Positions 4,887 to 11,499 of a DNA stretch of 11,499 bases are shown piece after piece (position 1 is the stretch's first letter; each line of letters starts with the position of its first letter). The position numbers and the translations under genes are program-made. Where the stretch lies: the NCBI GenBank assembly GCA_002305535.1, contig DBRE01000093.1:8578-20076 (forward strand), written 5' to 3'. The DNA comes from Syntrophomonas sp. UBA1376 (GTDB lineage Bacteria > Bacillota > Syntrophomonadia > Syntrophomonadales > Syntrophomonadaceae). Below the pieces are notes generated by a model. That model saw only the letters and a list, made by a program, of their open reading frames with translations, did not search any database and was not told where the DNA came from.

Positions 4887-7112
4887 GTGGATTTCTGGCG
4901 CAGTTTTAGACCCGGTCAATGGATGCATGAAATAGATGTACGTGATTTCATTCAGAAGAACTATCACCCTTATGAGGGAGATGCCTCTTTTTTGTCGCCT
5001 CCCACGGAGCGCACCTCCCGTTTATGGAAAAAATGCTCTTCCCTGCTGGCCGAAGAGCGAAAGCGCCAAGGTGTATATGAAGTCGATCCGGACATCCCAC
5101 TGAATATCACCAGTCACCCGCCCGGCTATATTGACCGCGACTTGGAAGTGATCGTGGGACTGCAGACCGATCAGCCGTTGAAACGAGCCATTCAGGTTTA
5201 TGGAGGGCTGCGTCATGCCGCCAACGCCTGTAAAGCTTATGGGTATCAAATCAATCCTCAGGTAGAAGAGTTCTTTGCCAAACACCGGCGCACTCATAAT
5301 GAAGGAGTCTTTACCGTCTATACCCCGGAAATGCGTTTAGCCCGTAGCTCCGGCATCATCACTGGCTTGCCCGACTCCTATGGACGGGGACGAATCATCG
5401 GTGACTACCGGCGTATTGCTCTTTATGGAGTCGACCGGCTTATTGAGGCTAAAGAGTTGGATCGCCGCTTGACCAGTCCCCAGATGACCGATAGTGTTAT
5501 CCGGTTGCGGGAAGAACTCTACGACCAGATCCAGGCCTTAAAAGAACTGCGGGAGATGGCTCTAAGTTACGGCTTCGACATCTCTCAGCCAGCTTCTGAT
5601 GCTACTCAGGCTGTACAATGGCTGTACTTTGGTTTCCTGGCCGCAATTAAAGAACAAAATGGTGCCGCCATGAGCCTGGGCCGGGTTTCTACCTTCCTGG
5701 ACATATATATTCAAAGAGACCTGCAAGAAGGAGTTCTGACCGAAGCCCAAGCCCAGGAACTGATCGATCAGCTGGTCATCAAACTGCGTCTGGTTCGTCA
5801 TCTGCGCACTCCTGGCTACGGCGACATATTTGCCGGAGATCCTAACTGGGTTACCGAAGCCCTGGGCGGATTAGGGGTGGATGGACGTCCTCAGGTTACC
5901 AAAACTACTTACCGAATGTTGCACACCCTGGAGACTCTGGGGCCCTCTCCCGAGCCAAATCTAACTGTACTATGGTCCCAGCAACTACCCCGTCCTTTTA
6001 TGGAGTACTGTGCCCATCTTTCCATCCAAACCAGTGCGATCCAGTATGAAAATGATGATGTCATGCGTCCCTATTACGGAGACGATTACGGCATTGCCTG
6101 CTGTGTATCCGCCATGCGCATGGGCAAAGAAAGCCAGTATTTTGGAGCCCGCTGCAATCTTGCCAAACTGTTGCTTTATGCCCTCAACGGGGGTCGGGAT
6201 GAAATGTCCGGTGAGCAAGTAGGGCTGGAAATGCCCATATACCCAGATGAGGTCCTTGATTATGACCAGGTCATGCATCGCCTGGACAAGCAAATGGACT
6301 GGCTAGCCAGGTTGTATGTCAATACTATGAATATCATTCATTACATGCATGACCGCTATTCCTATGAACGCATCGAACTAGCCTTACACGACACAGACCT
6401 GACCCGCTTCATCGCCTTCGGTATAGCGGGACTCTCCGTAGTAGCTGATTCATTGAGTGCCATCCGCTATGCTCAGGTAAAACCTCTACGAGATGCGAGC
6501 GGCCTCATAACCGATTTTGAGATCCAAGGTGACTTCCCCAAATTTGGCAATGATGATGACCGAGTGGATATGATAGCGGTAGATGTGGTCAAGACCTTTA
6601 TGCGCAAACTGCGCCGCTATCCTAGCTATAAAAACTCCCTGCACACCCTGTCTATTTTGACCATTACTTCCAACGTGATGTACGGCAAACATACCGGCAC
6701 TACCCCTGACGGGCGTAAACGCGGCGAACCTCTGGCTCCCGGAGCCAACCCCATGCATGGACGGGAAGAGCATGGCGCTATCGCTGCCGCCAATTCAGTG
6801 GCCAAACTGCCCTATGGATTTGCTCGCGATGGAGTTTCCTATACCTTTTCTATTGTCCCCAATGCTCTGGGTACCGATGACCAGGAACGCATTAACAACC
6901 TGGTTGGTTTCTTGTACGGATACTTTGCCCAGGACGCTCACCATATAAATGTAAATGTTCTCAATCTGGACACTCTGCGCGAGGCTATGGAGCACCCCGA
7001 AAAATACCCGGATCTAACCATTCGCGTGTCCGGTTATGCCGTACATTTCACCAAGTTGAGCCGGGAACAACAGGAAGAAATCATTGCCCGTACTTTCTAC
7101 AAAAGGATGTAG
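4887..7112 (+). CDS. pflB: Pyruvate formate-lyase (formate C-acetyltransferase), glycyl-radical enzyme
   Basis: This cytoplasmic enzyme converts pyruvate and CoA to acetyl-CoA and formate without oxygen. The protein has 741 residues, the normal length. The two active-site cysteines are adjacent at 405-406 in YGIACCVSAM, preceded by QYENDDVMRPYYGDDYG and followed by FGARCNLAKLLLYALNGG. The C-terminal glycyl-radical motif is RVSGYAVHF with the radical on Gly716. Further true-PFL blocks are FAGDPNWVTEALGG, LGPSPEPNLTVLW, PGANPMHGRE and DGVSYTFSIVPNALG. These mark it as pyruvate formate-lyase rather than a glycerol/diol dehydratase or choline lyase. The start is GTG at 4887-4889, with AAAGGA (4871-4876) 10 nt upstream and an in-frame TAA at 4866-4868; the next in-frame ATG (4923) has no SD. 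pflA follows after 5 nt, giving a two-gene operon. No formate channel (focA) gene is in the window. Confidence 0.97.
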   Translation: MDFWRSFRPGQWMHEIDVRDFIQKNYHPYEGDASFLSPPTERTSRLWKKCSSLLAEERKRQGVYEVDPDIPLNITSHPPGYIDRDLEVIVGLQTDQPLKRAIQVYGGLRHAANACKAYGYQINPQVEEFFAKHRRTHNEGVFTVYTPEMRLARSSGIITGLPDSYGRGRIIGDYRRIALYGVDRLIEAKELDRRLTSPQMTDSVIRLREELYDQIQALKELREMALSYGFDISQPASDATQAVQWLYFGFLAAIKEQNGAAMSLGRVSTFLDIYIQRDLQEGVLTEAQAQELIDQLVIKLRLVRHLRTPGYGDIFAGDPNWVTEALGGLGVDGRPQVTKTTYRMLHTLETLGPSPEPNLTVLWSQQLPRPFMEYCAHLSIQTSAIQYENDDVMRPYYGDDYGIACCVSAMRMGKESQYFGARCNLAKLLLYALNGGRDEMSGEQVGLEMPIYPDEVLDYDQVMHRLDKQMDWLARLYVNTMNIIHYMHDRYSYERIELALHDTDLTRFIAFGIAGLSVVADSLSAIRYAQVKPLRDASGLITDFEIQGDFPKFGNDDDRVDMIAVDVVKTFMRKLRRYPSYKNSLHTLSILTITSNVMYGKHTGTTPDGRKRGEPLAPGANPMHGREEHGAIAAANSVAKLPYGFARDGVSYTFSIVPNALGTDDQERINNLVGFLYGYFAQDAHHINVNVLNLDTLREAMEHPEKYPDLTIRVSGYAVHFTKLSREQQEEIIARTFYKRM

Positions 7113-7117
7113 CTGGT

Positions 7118-7855
7118 ATGGGAAGGATCCATTCTATCGATACCTTCAGCACAGTAGATGGCCCAGGTATCCGTACGGTTATTTTTCTCCAGGGCTGTCC
7201 CCTGCGTTGCCAATACTGCCACAACCCAGATACATGGTCAGCTGCTAGCAAGGCCGCCCATGACTATACGGCTAATGATCTAATGAAAATCATTCGCCGC
7301 AGCATTCCCTATTTTCAGGCTTCGGGGGGCGGCGTAACAATTTCCGGTGGCGAGCCGCTGCTGCAGGCTGAATTTGTGAAAGAACTGTTCACCGCCTGTC
7401 AGGCTGAGCAGATATCCACAGCAGTGGATACTTCTTTGTACGTTACCACCACCAGGCTGCAAGAAGTATTGCCGGTAACTGATCTGTTTCTGGCCGACAT
7501 AAAGCATATGGATTCGGAGAAAAGCCTAGCAATCACCGGGCTGGGTAACCAGATGAACATTGAAAATCTCCGTTATATCAACGATCACCAGACTCGGATC
7601 TGGATCCGTTATGTTATTGCCGCCGGTCTAAGCGATGATCCTGAAGATGTCACCGCTCTGGCCTATTTTGTTAAGACTCTGGATAGCGTGGAGAGAATTG
7701 ACCTTTTGCCCTACCATGCTCTGGGTGCCCATAAGTGGGATCTGTTGGGGCTGGATTATAAACTGCACGAAATCCAGCCCCCTTCGGCCCAACAAATGAA
7801 TGATCTGGCGCAAATAGTTCGTTCCATCACCGACAAGCCGGTATACTGGCAGTAA
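7118..7855 (+). CDS. pflA: Pyruvate formate-lyase activating enzyme, radical SAM
   Basis: PflA uses S-adenosylmethionine and a [4Fe-4S] cluster to abstract a hydrogen from the PFL glycine (Gly716 of the upstream protein), switching the enzyme on under anoxic conditions. The 245-residue length is normal. The cluster cysteines are at 27, 31 and 34 in GCPLRCQYCHNPDTW, and the SAM-contacting motif is GGGVTISGGEPL (70-81). The N-terminal IDTFSTVDGPGIRTVIFLQ and the C-terminal LLPYHALGAHKWDLLGLDY are PflA hallmarks. No extra ferredoxin-type cluster insert is present, so this is the short PflA form rather than an activase of a dehydratase. The ATG at 7118 uses AAAAGGA (7101-7107), which lies inside the last codons of pflB, so translation is probably coupled. 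A small TGGCA/TGCCA hairpin (7847-7860) spans the stop codon but has no T tract. Confidence 0.96.
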   Translation: MGRIHSIDTFSTVDGPGIRTVIFLQGCPLRCQYCHNPDTWSAASKAAHDYTANDLMKIIRRSIPYFQASGGGVTISGGEPLLQAEFVKELFTACQAEQISTAVDTSLYVTTTRLQEVLPVTDLFLADIKHMDSEKSLAITGLGNQMNIENLRYINDHQTRIWIRYVIAAGLSDDPEDVTALAYFVKTLDSVERIDLLPYHALGAHKWDLLGLDYKLHEIQPPSAQQMNDLAQIVRSITDKPVYWQ

Positions 7856-7877
7856 TGCCAATAATGGTATTTTCACA

Positions 7878-7980
7878 GCAATTATTTTAGACGCAGATTA
7901 ACGCTGATTTATATGATTATTATTCTGGCAATTGTTTTATCGTCGCAATCTACGTTTATTTGCGCCGTGCTATAGATTGC
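7878..7980. repeat. Intergenic repeat-rich stretch after pflA: short direct repeats and a hairpin
   Basis: The start of the convergent gap holds no gene. ACGCAGATTA and ACGCTGATTT (7891-7910) are tandem decamers, followed by a third GATT-containing decamer. This resembles an intergenic element I recall from many anaerobes. GCAATTATTTTA (7878-7889) recurs as GCAATTGTTTTA (7928-7939), an 11 of 12 match 50 nt apart flanking those decamers. GCAATCTA (7945-7952) and TAGATTGC (7973-7980) form a perfect 8-bp stem with a 20-nt loop. No T tract follows the stem, so it is not a clear terminator. Confidence 0.4.
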
Positions 7981-8074
7981 TCAGTCCCTGCCGCTCCTCT
8001 CAACCTAAGACATTTTCCCGTAGCAACTGTAATCGGTACTACTTGTGAAGGAGCCATGGCGATAGGAAAACAGT

Positions 8075-8100
8075 GTAGCGGAAACTTAAGTTTCCGCTAC
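8075..8100. terminator. Perfect 26-bp palindrome between convergent operons; probable terminator or protein site
   Basis: GTAGCGGAAAC (8075-8085), TTAA (8086-8089) and GTTTCCGCTAC (8090-8100) form an exact palindrome; as RNA it is an 11-bp stem with a TTAA loop. It lies about 40 nt beyond the permease stop codon. On the minus strand it is followed by ACTGTTTTCC, a modest T tract, so it can terminate the exporter operon. On the plus strand no T run follows. The symmetric form also suits a dimeric DNA-binding protein. Confidence 0.45.
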
Positions 8101-8139
8101 GTGACTACTCTGAACGTCCCTTGTCTACCCCTTTAGTTA

Positions 8140-10188
8140 TTACCTCGCTCCTTCTCTTATATATTCAACCGTTTCCGCATCCAGGTAATGACGCTCCTGC
8201 AGAAGGTCAAACACGTTTTGATTATATACGCTGATGGAAAATGGATAGTGCCGATCCCTAAAGCGATTATAGGAAGGCAGATGCGGGTATTCCACCTGCA
8301 TATCAACATTGGCGCAGGTCAGGTATTCGGACTCGAACATCTGGTAATCGGACATCTCCTGGTAATCAGCCTGGACAGCTTCTAAGAAGGCAGCTCGATC
8401 GCCGGGTTGTATTTCAACCGGTTGTCTTTCTATTAATTCAGCCATAGGCCGAGTGGCTTCGATAGTCGCTTGAGGTAGCTTCTTTTCCCAATCTGCATAG
8501 TGTTTTACATGGAAGTTAACATCCAGGTAGCGAATGTCCTCGACCTCGATATCCAGAACCGCTGCCTTTTTGCTGCGTTCTTCCGGACTGCTGATGATAG
8601 CCATAAGTTGATCCAGCATCTGCTGATCAGACTCATCTTGCGGATACAAGGGCAATATGACTGGGAAACTATAGTACTGGATGTCACCACTGTCCAGACG
8701 ATAGGCAAAACAAATGTAATAGTGTCTTAAATTCTCCGAATCAATCAATCGTTCCTGATAGCGTTGCCGGTATTCATCACGAATATCCGACATATTATCA
8801 ACCATATAGCTATGCAGACTGTAAATAGCCTCTATACTGGCATCGCTTTTGTAGATACCCGAGGTTATCGCCCACAGACTTCTCATCTCTTCCGGGCTGA
8901 GATTCTCCATGATCGGATAATTGTAGCCATCAGAGTTAGAATCTCTTTCCAGGTTCAGCGGCGTTCCATAAGCAATCGCCATGGAATCAGGCATATTGAT
9001 AATTTGATCCAAATACACCCGGCTACGGTCGGCTTTCAGAAGCTGCATATTGATATGACTAATGCTATTGTGGGAAAAGGCAACTGCCTCTACCCGGTCA
9101 GCATCTGGCAGGCGTGAAGCGTAGCCATACCAGTCATTATAGACTGATACACTGGCCAAAACGAAGATTAGGGCATAAACCACGAAACCCCGATAGTTTT
9201 TCCAGACCCGAAAGGTCTTCTGCATCAGCATTTCAGCAACAAAATATCCGATCATTCCTGCCAGCAAGTATAGGATCACCGCTACCTCGAAATTTGTTTC
9301 TAGATTGAACAGCTCTAACAAAAAAGTACCGAAAGCTAAACTGCTGCAGAAGGTGACTCCATACTTAAACACCGGGTTCAACTGCCGGATAGCTATAACA
9401 TCGCCGGCGTTTTCCATTTTGCGTCGCTGATACAACTGGTAAGCCAGCCAGGTCAAAACTAAAGCCGCCAGCAGATAAGCGCCCCACACTCCCCATTGCA
9501 TATTATTGGCACTGTATAGATTGCCGGCATAGGCGATAGGGGTAGCTACTTCAAAAATATACCCCCCATAGTTGAAAACCCTATAGCTATAACCGTACAA
9601 GAACATGGCTAAATTGCCTTTAACCAGAACCTCCAGACCTATCAGCAAAAAGTTAGCTATGCCATAAAAAACCAGATGGGCAATAATATTCCCAGTCATT
9701 AAACCCATGGTGACAGCCAATGAGTATAGCAGAAGAGTAAGTACAGCAAATATTAACAACCACACCAATAAAGGTACTATTTCCAACATGCCATAACCTA
9801 ACCCCAAGCCCAGCAAACCGAGGAACAAGAGCAATAATGGGATCATAATCATAAATAAGCCCGACAGATAATTGCTGAAAAACACGGTTTTCCTATTGAA
9901 GGGCAGAGCATTGATCATGGCTGTAGAGCGGGAATTATGCATATAGGCAAAAACCGCTGCCGCCGCTAAGATACTGAAGAGAGCAACCAGCATAACCAAA
10001 ACTCCCGATGCCCGATAGATGAGATTAGTAAAATAGTGGGGTTCCAAGACCAGATAATCAGGGATAGAACTGGCAACACCATAGCCAAACAGCGCCATCC
10101 CAATTAGGTAGGCTGCCAGGATCGGCCAGAAGCGTTGCATATTCTTGTAGAAGAGGGCTTTACTAAATGATAGCCGTGCTGATTTCAT
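8140..10188 (-). CDS. ABC-2-type exporter permease with large extracytoplasmic C-terminal domain
   Basis: This is the membrane subunit of the exporter whose ATPase is the overlapping gene upstream (10163-11056). It has 682 residues. I count nine likely membrane helices at about 21-42, 61-83, 103-131, 136-160, 163-188, 234-254, 275-293, 300-320 and 334-351. The cytoplasmic loop after helix 2 holds NALPFNRKTVF, typical of the ABC-2 coupling region. Residues 352-682 are soluble and, with an inside N-terminus and nine helices, would lie outside the cell; I see no enzyme motif in them. They resemble the extra domain of the clostridial ABC-2 permeases that Pfam, as I recall, calls DUF6449, but this was not checked. 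The ATG at 10186-10188 follows GGGAGGG (10196-10202) with 7 nt spacing, and the gene overlaps the ATPase gene by 26 bp, implying coupled translation. Substrate unknown; envelope-active peptide defence (Ytr-like) is one possibility. Confidence 0.85.
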   Translation of the reverse strand: MKSARLSFSKALFYKNMQRFWPILAAYLIGMALFGYGVASSIPDYLVLEPHYFTNLIYRASGVLVMLVALFSILAAAAVFAYMHNSRSTAMINALPFNRKTVFFSNYLSGLFMIMIPLLLLFLGLLGLGLGYGMLEIVPLLVWLLIFAVLTLLLYSLAVTMGLMTGNIIAHLVFYGIANFLLIGLEVLVKGNLAMFLYGYSYRVFNYGGYIFEVATPIAYAGNLYSANNMQWGVWGAYLLAALVLTWLAYQLYQRRKMENAGDVIAIRQLNPVFKYGVTFCSSLAFGTFLLELFNLETNFEVAVILYLLAGMIGYFVAEMLMQKTFRVWKNYRGFVVYALIFVLASVSVYNDWYGYASRLPDADRVEAVAFSHNSISHINMQLLKADRSRVYLDQIINMPDSMAIAYGTPLNLERDSNSDGYNYPIMENLSPEEMRSLWAITSGIYKSDASIEAIYSLHSYMVDNMSDIRDEYRQRYQERLIDSENLRHYYICFAYRLDSGDIQYYSFPVILPLYPQDESDQQMLDQLMAIISSPEERSKKAAVLDIEVEDIRYLDVNFHVKHYADWEKKLPQATIEATRPMAELIERQPVEIQPGDRAAFLEAVQADYQEMSDYQMFESEYLTCANVDMQVEYPHLPSYNRFRDRHYPFSISVYNQNVFDLLQERHYLDAETVEYIREGAR

Positions 10189-11056
10189 AATCTAACCCTC
10201 CCAACTCATAAATAAAGATTTCTTCCAAAGACAGCGGCAGAACATCCAGCATCAAAGGCTGCAGAGCCGCGGCTTGCTGCAAGACCCGTTCCCTTTCGCC
10301 GCGCACCACTAGCTGTACCACACTGCCTACCCGGTTATCAGCCAAAACGTTCAGGCTGCTAAAATCCGGTGCCTCACCGTGAAAGCCCATCTGCAGCTTG
10401 AAAATGTTGTTCTGCAGTTCATCCAGGCCCCTTTCCAGAACAACCTCACCTCGATGCAAGATACCCACATGATCACAAACGTCTTCCAACTCTCTTAAGT
10501 TGTGCGAGGAAACAAACACCGTGGTCTGACGTTCCGCTACATCCTGAAACAGCAGGCTCCACACTTTACGGCGGGCTACCGGATCCAGACCATCCATAGG
10601 TTCATCCAGCACCAGGACGTCCGGCATCATGCTCAGCGTCAGCATAAAAGCGGCGTGTTTTTTCATGCCCCGGGAGAAACGCCGCAGCGCTCTTTTATTA
10701 TCCAGGGAAAAGACAGGCAAGAGCTTCTGCCAGCGCTCCATGTTAAACTCTGGATAGACCCGGCGATAGAAACTAACCATATCATCGAGATTATCTTGCG
10801 GGAAAAAGTAGATATCGTCAGGTATGTAAGCAACGCGTTTTTTCACAGCCGGATTATCGTAGACTTCCTCATCTTCAATTCTAATCGTGCCCTGATCAGG
10901 AATCAGTATGCCCACCATGTGTTTGATCAAGGTGGTTTTGCCGGAACCGTTAGGCCCGACTATCCCATATATCGATCCTTTAGGCACATTGATACTGACG
11001 TTATTTAATGCTGGAAAACCATCAAAGGTTTTGCACAGACCTTGAACTTCGATCAT
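10163..11056 (-). CDS. ABC transporter ATPase subunit (YtrB-like)
   Basis: Cytoplasmic nucleotide-binding subunit that drives the permease encoded just downstream. From the ATG at 11054-11056 it has 297 residues. Visible motifs are Walker A GPNGSGKT (34-41), a Q-loop region near FFPQDNL (84-90), an ABC signature in the degenerate form FSRGMKK (127-133) usual for ABC-2 drug/antibiotic exporters, Walker B VLVLDEP with DEP at 151-153, and the H-loop SSHN with His185. The C-terminal 100 residues form the accessory domain common in this class. A TTG at 11066-11068 would add four residues; the purine-rich AGGAAGGGGAGG (11069-11080) could serve either start, and the ATG gives the family's usual MIEVQGLCKTF beginning. 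It follows the GntR gene by about 30 nt (18 nt if the TTG is used) and overlaps the permease gene by 26 bp, so the three genes form one operon. Confidence 0.93.
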   Translation of the reverse strand: MIEVQGLCKTFDGFPALNNVSINVPKGSIYGIVGPNGSGKTTLIKHMVGILIPDQGTIRIEDEEVYDNPAVKKRVAYIPDDIYFFPQDNLDDMVSFYRRVYPEFNMERWQKLLPVFSLDNKRALRRFSRGMKKHAAFMLTLSMMPDVLVLDEPMDGLDPVARRKVWSLLFQDVAERQTTVFVSSHNLRELEDVCDHVGILHRGEVVLERGLDELQNNIFKLQMGFHGEAPDFSSLNVLADNRVGSVVQLVVRGERERVLQQAAALQPLMLDVLPLSLEEIFIYELGGLDYEISTAII

Positions 11057-11086
11057 AAACCGATTCAACCTCCCCTTCCTTAAAAA

Positions 11087-11452
11087 TCACAGTTTATCCA
11101 GATGAGATTTGATTTCTTCTTTGGATATGCCCAAATAGACCAGTTCCCGGGACAACTTCAGAACCTCGTTTAGTAAGGCTTCGATTTTCCCCGGGTTCTT
11201 TCCGATAACCACTGCCGCCACAAAGGTACCTTTACCGGTCACCTGATATACATAGCCCTCTGCCTCCAACTCGCGATAAGCTCGTTGGATGGTATTAGGG
11301 TTGATAGCCAATATTTGAGCCATCTCCCGCACCGAGGGAATCTTTTCATCTGGTTCTAATACGCCACGAATAATGAGATTCTTTAACCCTTCTTTCACCT
11401 GTTCAAAAATAGGCTGAGGGTTTTTGGGGTCAATATTGATAATAGTAATCAC
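11087..11452 (-). CDS. GntR-family transcriptional regulator, YtrA subfamily
   Basis: A short DNA-binding repressor of 121 residues from the GTG at 11450-11452. The winged-helix domain (about 8-78) shows PIFEQVKEGLKNLI, KIPSVREMAQ, INPNTIQRAYRELEAEGYVY and GKGTFV, typical of GntR helix-turn-helix proteins. The remaining 40 residues are only two short helices, the YtrA-type mini effector domain, not the larger FadR or HutC sensor domains. It heads the operon with the ABC ATPase and permease, the arrangement of Bacillus ytr, so it most likely represses its own operon and is released by an envelope signal or small ligand; that is inference. Start choice is uncertain: a near-perfect Shine-Dalgarno, TAAGGGGGTGATT (11459-11447), overlaps the GTG and is ideally placed for an ATT codon at 11441-11443, which would give MINIDPKNPQPIFEQ and a 118-residue protein. 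The frame has no stop upstream within the window. Confidence 0.9.
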   Translation of the reverse strand: MITIINIDPKNPQPIFEQVKEGLKNLIIRGVLEPDEKIPSVREMAQILAINPNTIQRAYRELEAEGYVYQVTGKGTFVAAVVIGKNPGKIEALLNEVLKLSRELVYLGISKEEIKSHLDKL

Positions 11453-11468
11453 CCCCTTAATGTCATTT

Positions 11469-11499
11469 AGTGTATTAAGTGTACTATGTGTCTTAATAC
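11469..11499. promoter_or_regulatory. Predicted YtrA-type operator and 9-bp direct repeats upstream of the GntR gene
   Basis: On the plus strand three 9-mers follow one another: AGTGTATTA, AGTGTACTA and TGTGTCTTA (11469-11495). GTATTAAG (11472-11479) and CTTAATAC (11492-11499) form a perfect inverted repeat. Read on the minus strand, GTA, then 13 nt, then TACACT (11499 to 11478) matches the AGTGTA-N13-TACACT operator I recall for B. subtilis YtrA; the first three bases would lie just outside the window. Position, 15-50 nt upstream of the gene, fits autorepression. Confidence 0.55.

Noticed and set aside
8056..8136. 26-codon plus-strand frame (ATG to TAG) running through the palindrome, with AAGGAG just upstream
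   Set aside because: The SD is only 2 nt from the ATG, the product has no helix or motif, and its middle is made of the palindromic DNA.
10502..11008. 168-codon plus-strand frame opposite the ABC ATPase gene
   Set aside because: It is entirely antisense to a gene with all ABC motifs; its protein has no domain character.
1..11499. CRISPR array, tRNA, rRNA, insertion sequence or phage genes
   Set aside because: No regularly spaced repeat-spacer units, tRNA cloverleaf or CCA end, rRNA segment, transposase or integrase motif was found on either strand.

Overview
The window looks like a chromosomal segment of an anaerobic, Gram-positive-type bacterium of the class Clostridia, possibly a Syntrophomonas-like lineage. 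The supporting signs are a glycyl-radical pyruvate formate-lyase with its activase, a LytR-CpsA-Psr (LCP) cell-wall protein, a YtrA-type GntR/ABC operon, strong GGAGG-type ribosome binding sites and frequent GTG/TTG starts. The lineage is inferred from protein character; no 16S or database search was possible.

Layout. Positions 1-4727 lie on the minus strand. They hold an LCP-family protein (cut off by the left window edge), the ribosome-associated GTPase HflX, a 53-codon single-pass membrane protein in an otherwise repeat-filled 519-base gap, and an ABC-F ATPase. A divergent intergenic region (4728-4886) carries a good sigma-A promoter for the ABC-F gene. On the plus strand, pflB (4887-7112) and pflA (7118-7855) form a tightly coupled two-gene operon for anaerobic pyruvate cleavage. 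A convergent gap (7856-8139) holds repeats, a hairpin and a perfect 26-bp palindrome that may terminate transcription. From the right edge, a three-gene minus-strand operon runs leftward: a short GntR/YtrA-type repressor, an ABC-2 ATPase, and a nine-helix permease with a roughly 330-residue soluble C-terminal domain.

How the genes work together. PflA activates PflB by making the glycyl radical, giving acetyl-CoA and formate; no formate channel gene is in view. The GntR-ATPase-permease set is a self-contained exporter module, probably repressed by its own regulator through an operator at the right edge. By analogy with Bacillus Ytr it could respond to cell-envelope stress, but no substrate can be named. 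HflX and ABC-F both act on ribosomes.

Most genes belong to known families. The least explained items are the small membrane protein, a possible AUU start on the GntR gene behind a near-perfect Shine-Dalgarno sequence, a YtrA-like operator cut by the window edge, a dispersed-type intergenic repeat present three times, and the 26-bp palindrome. I see no clearly new multi-gene system.
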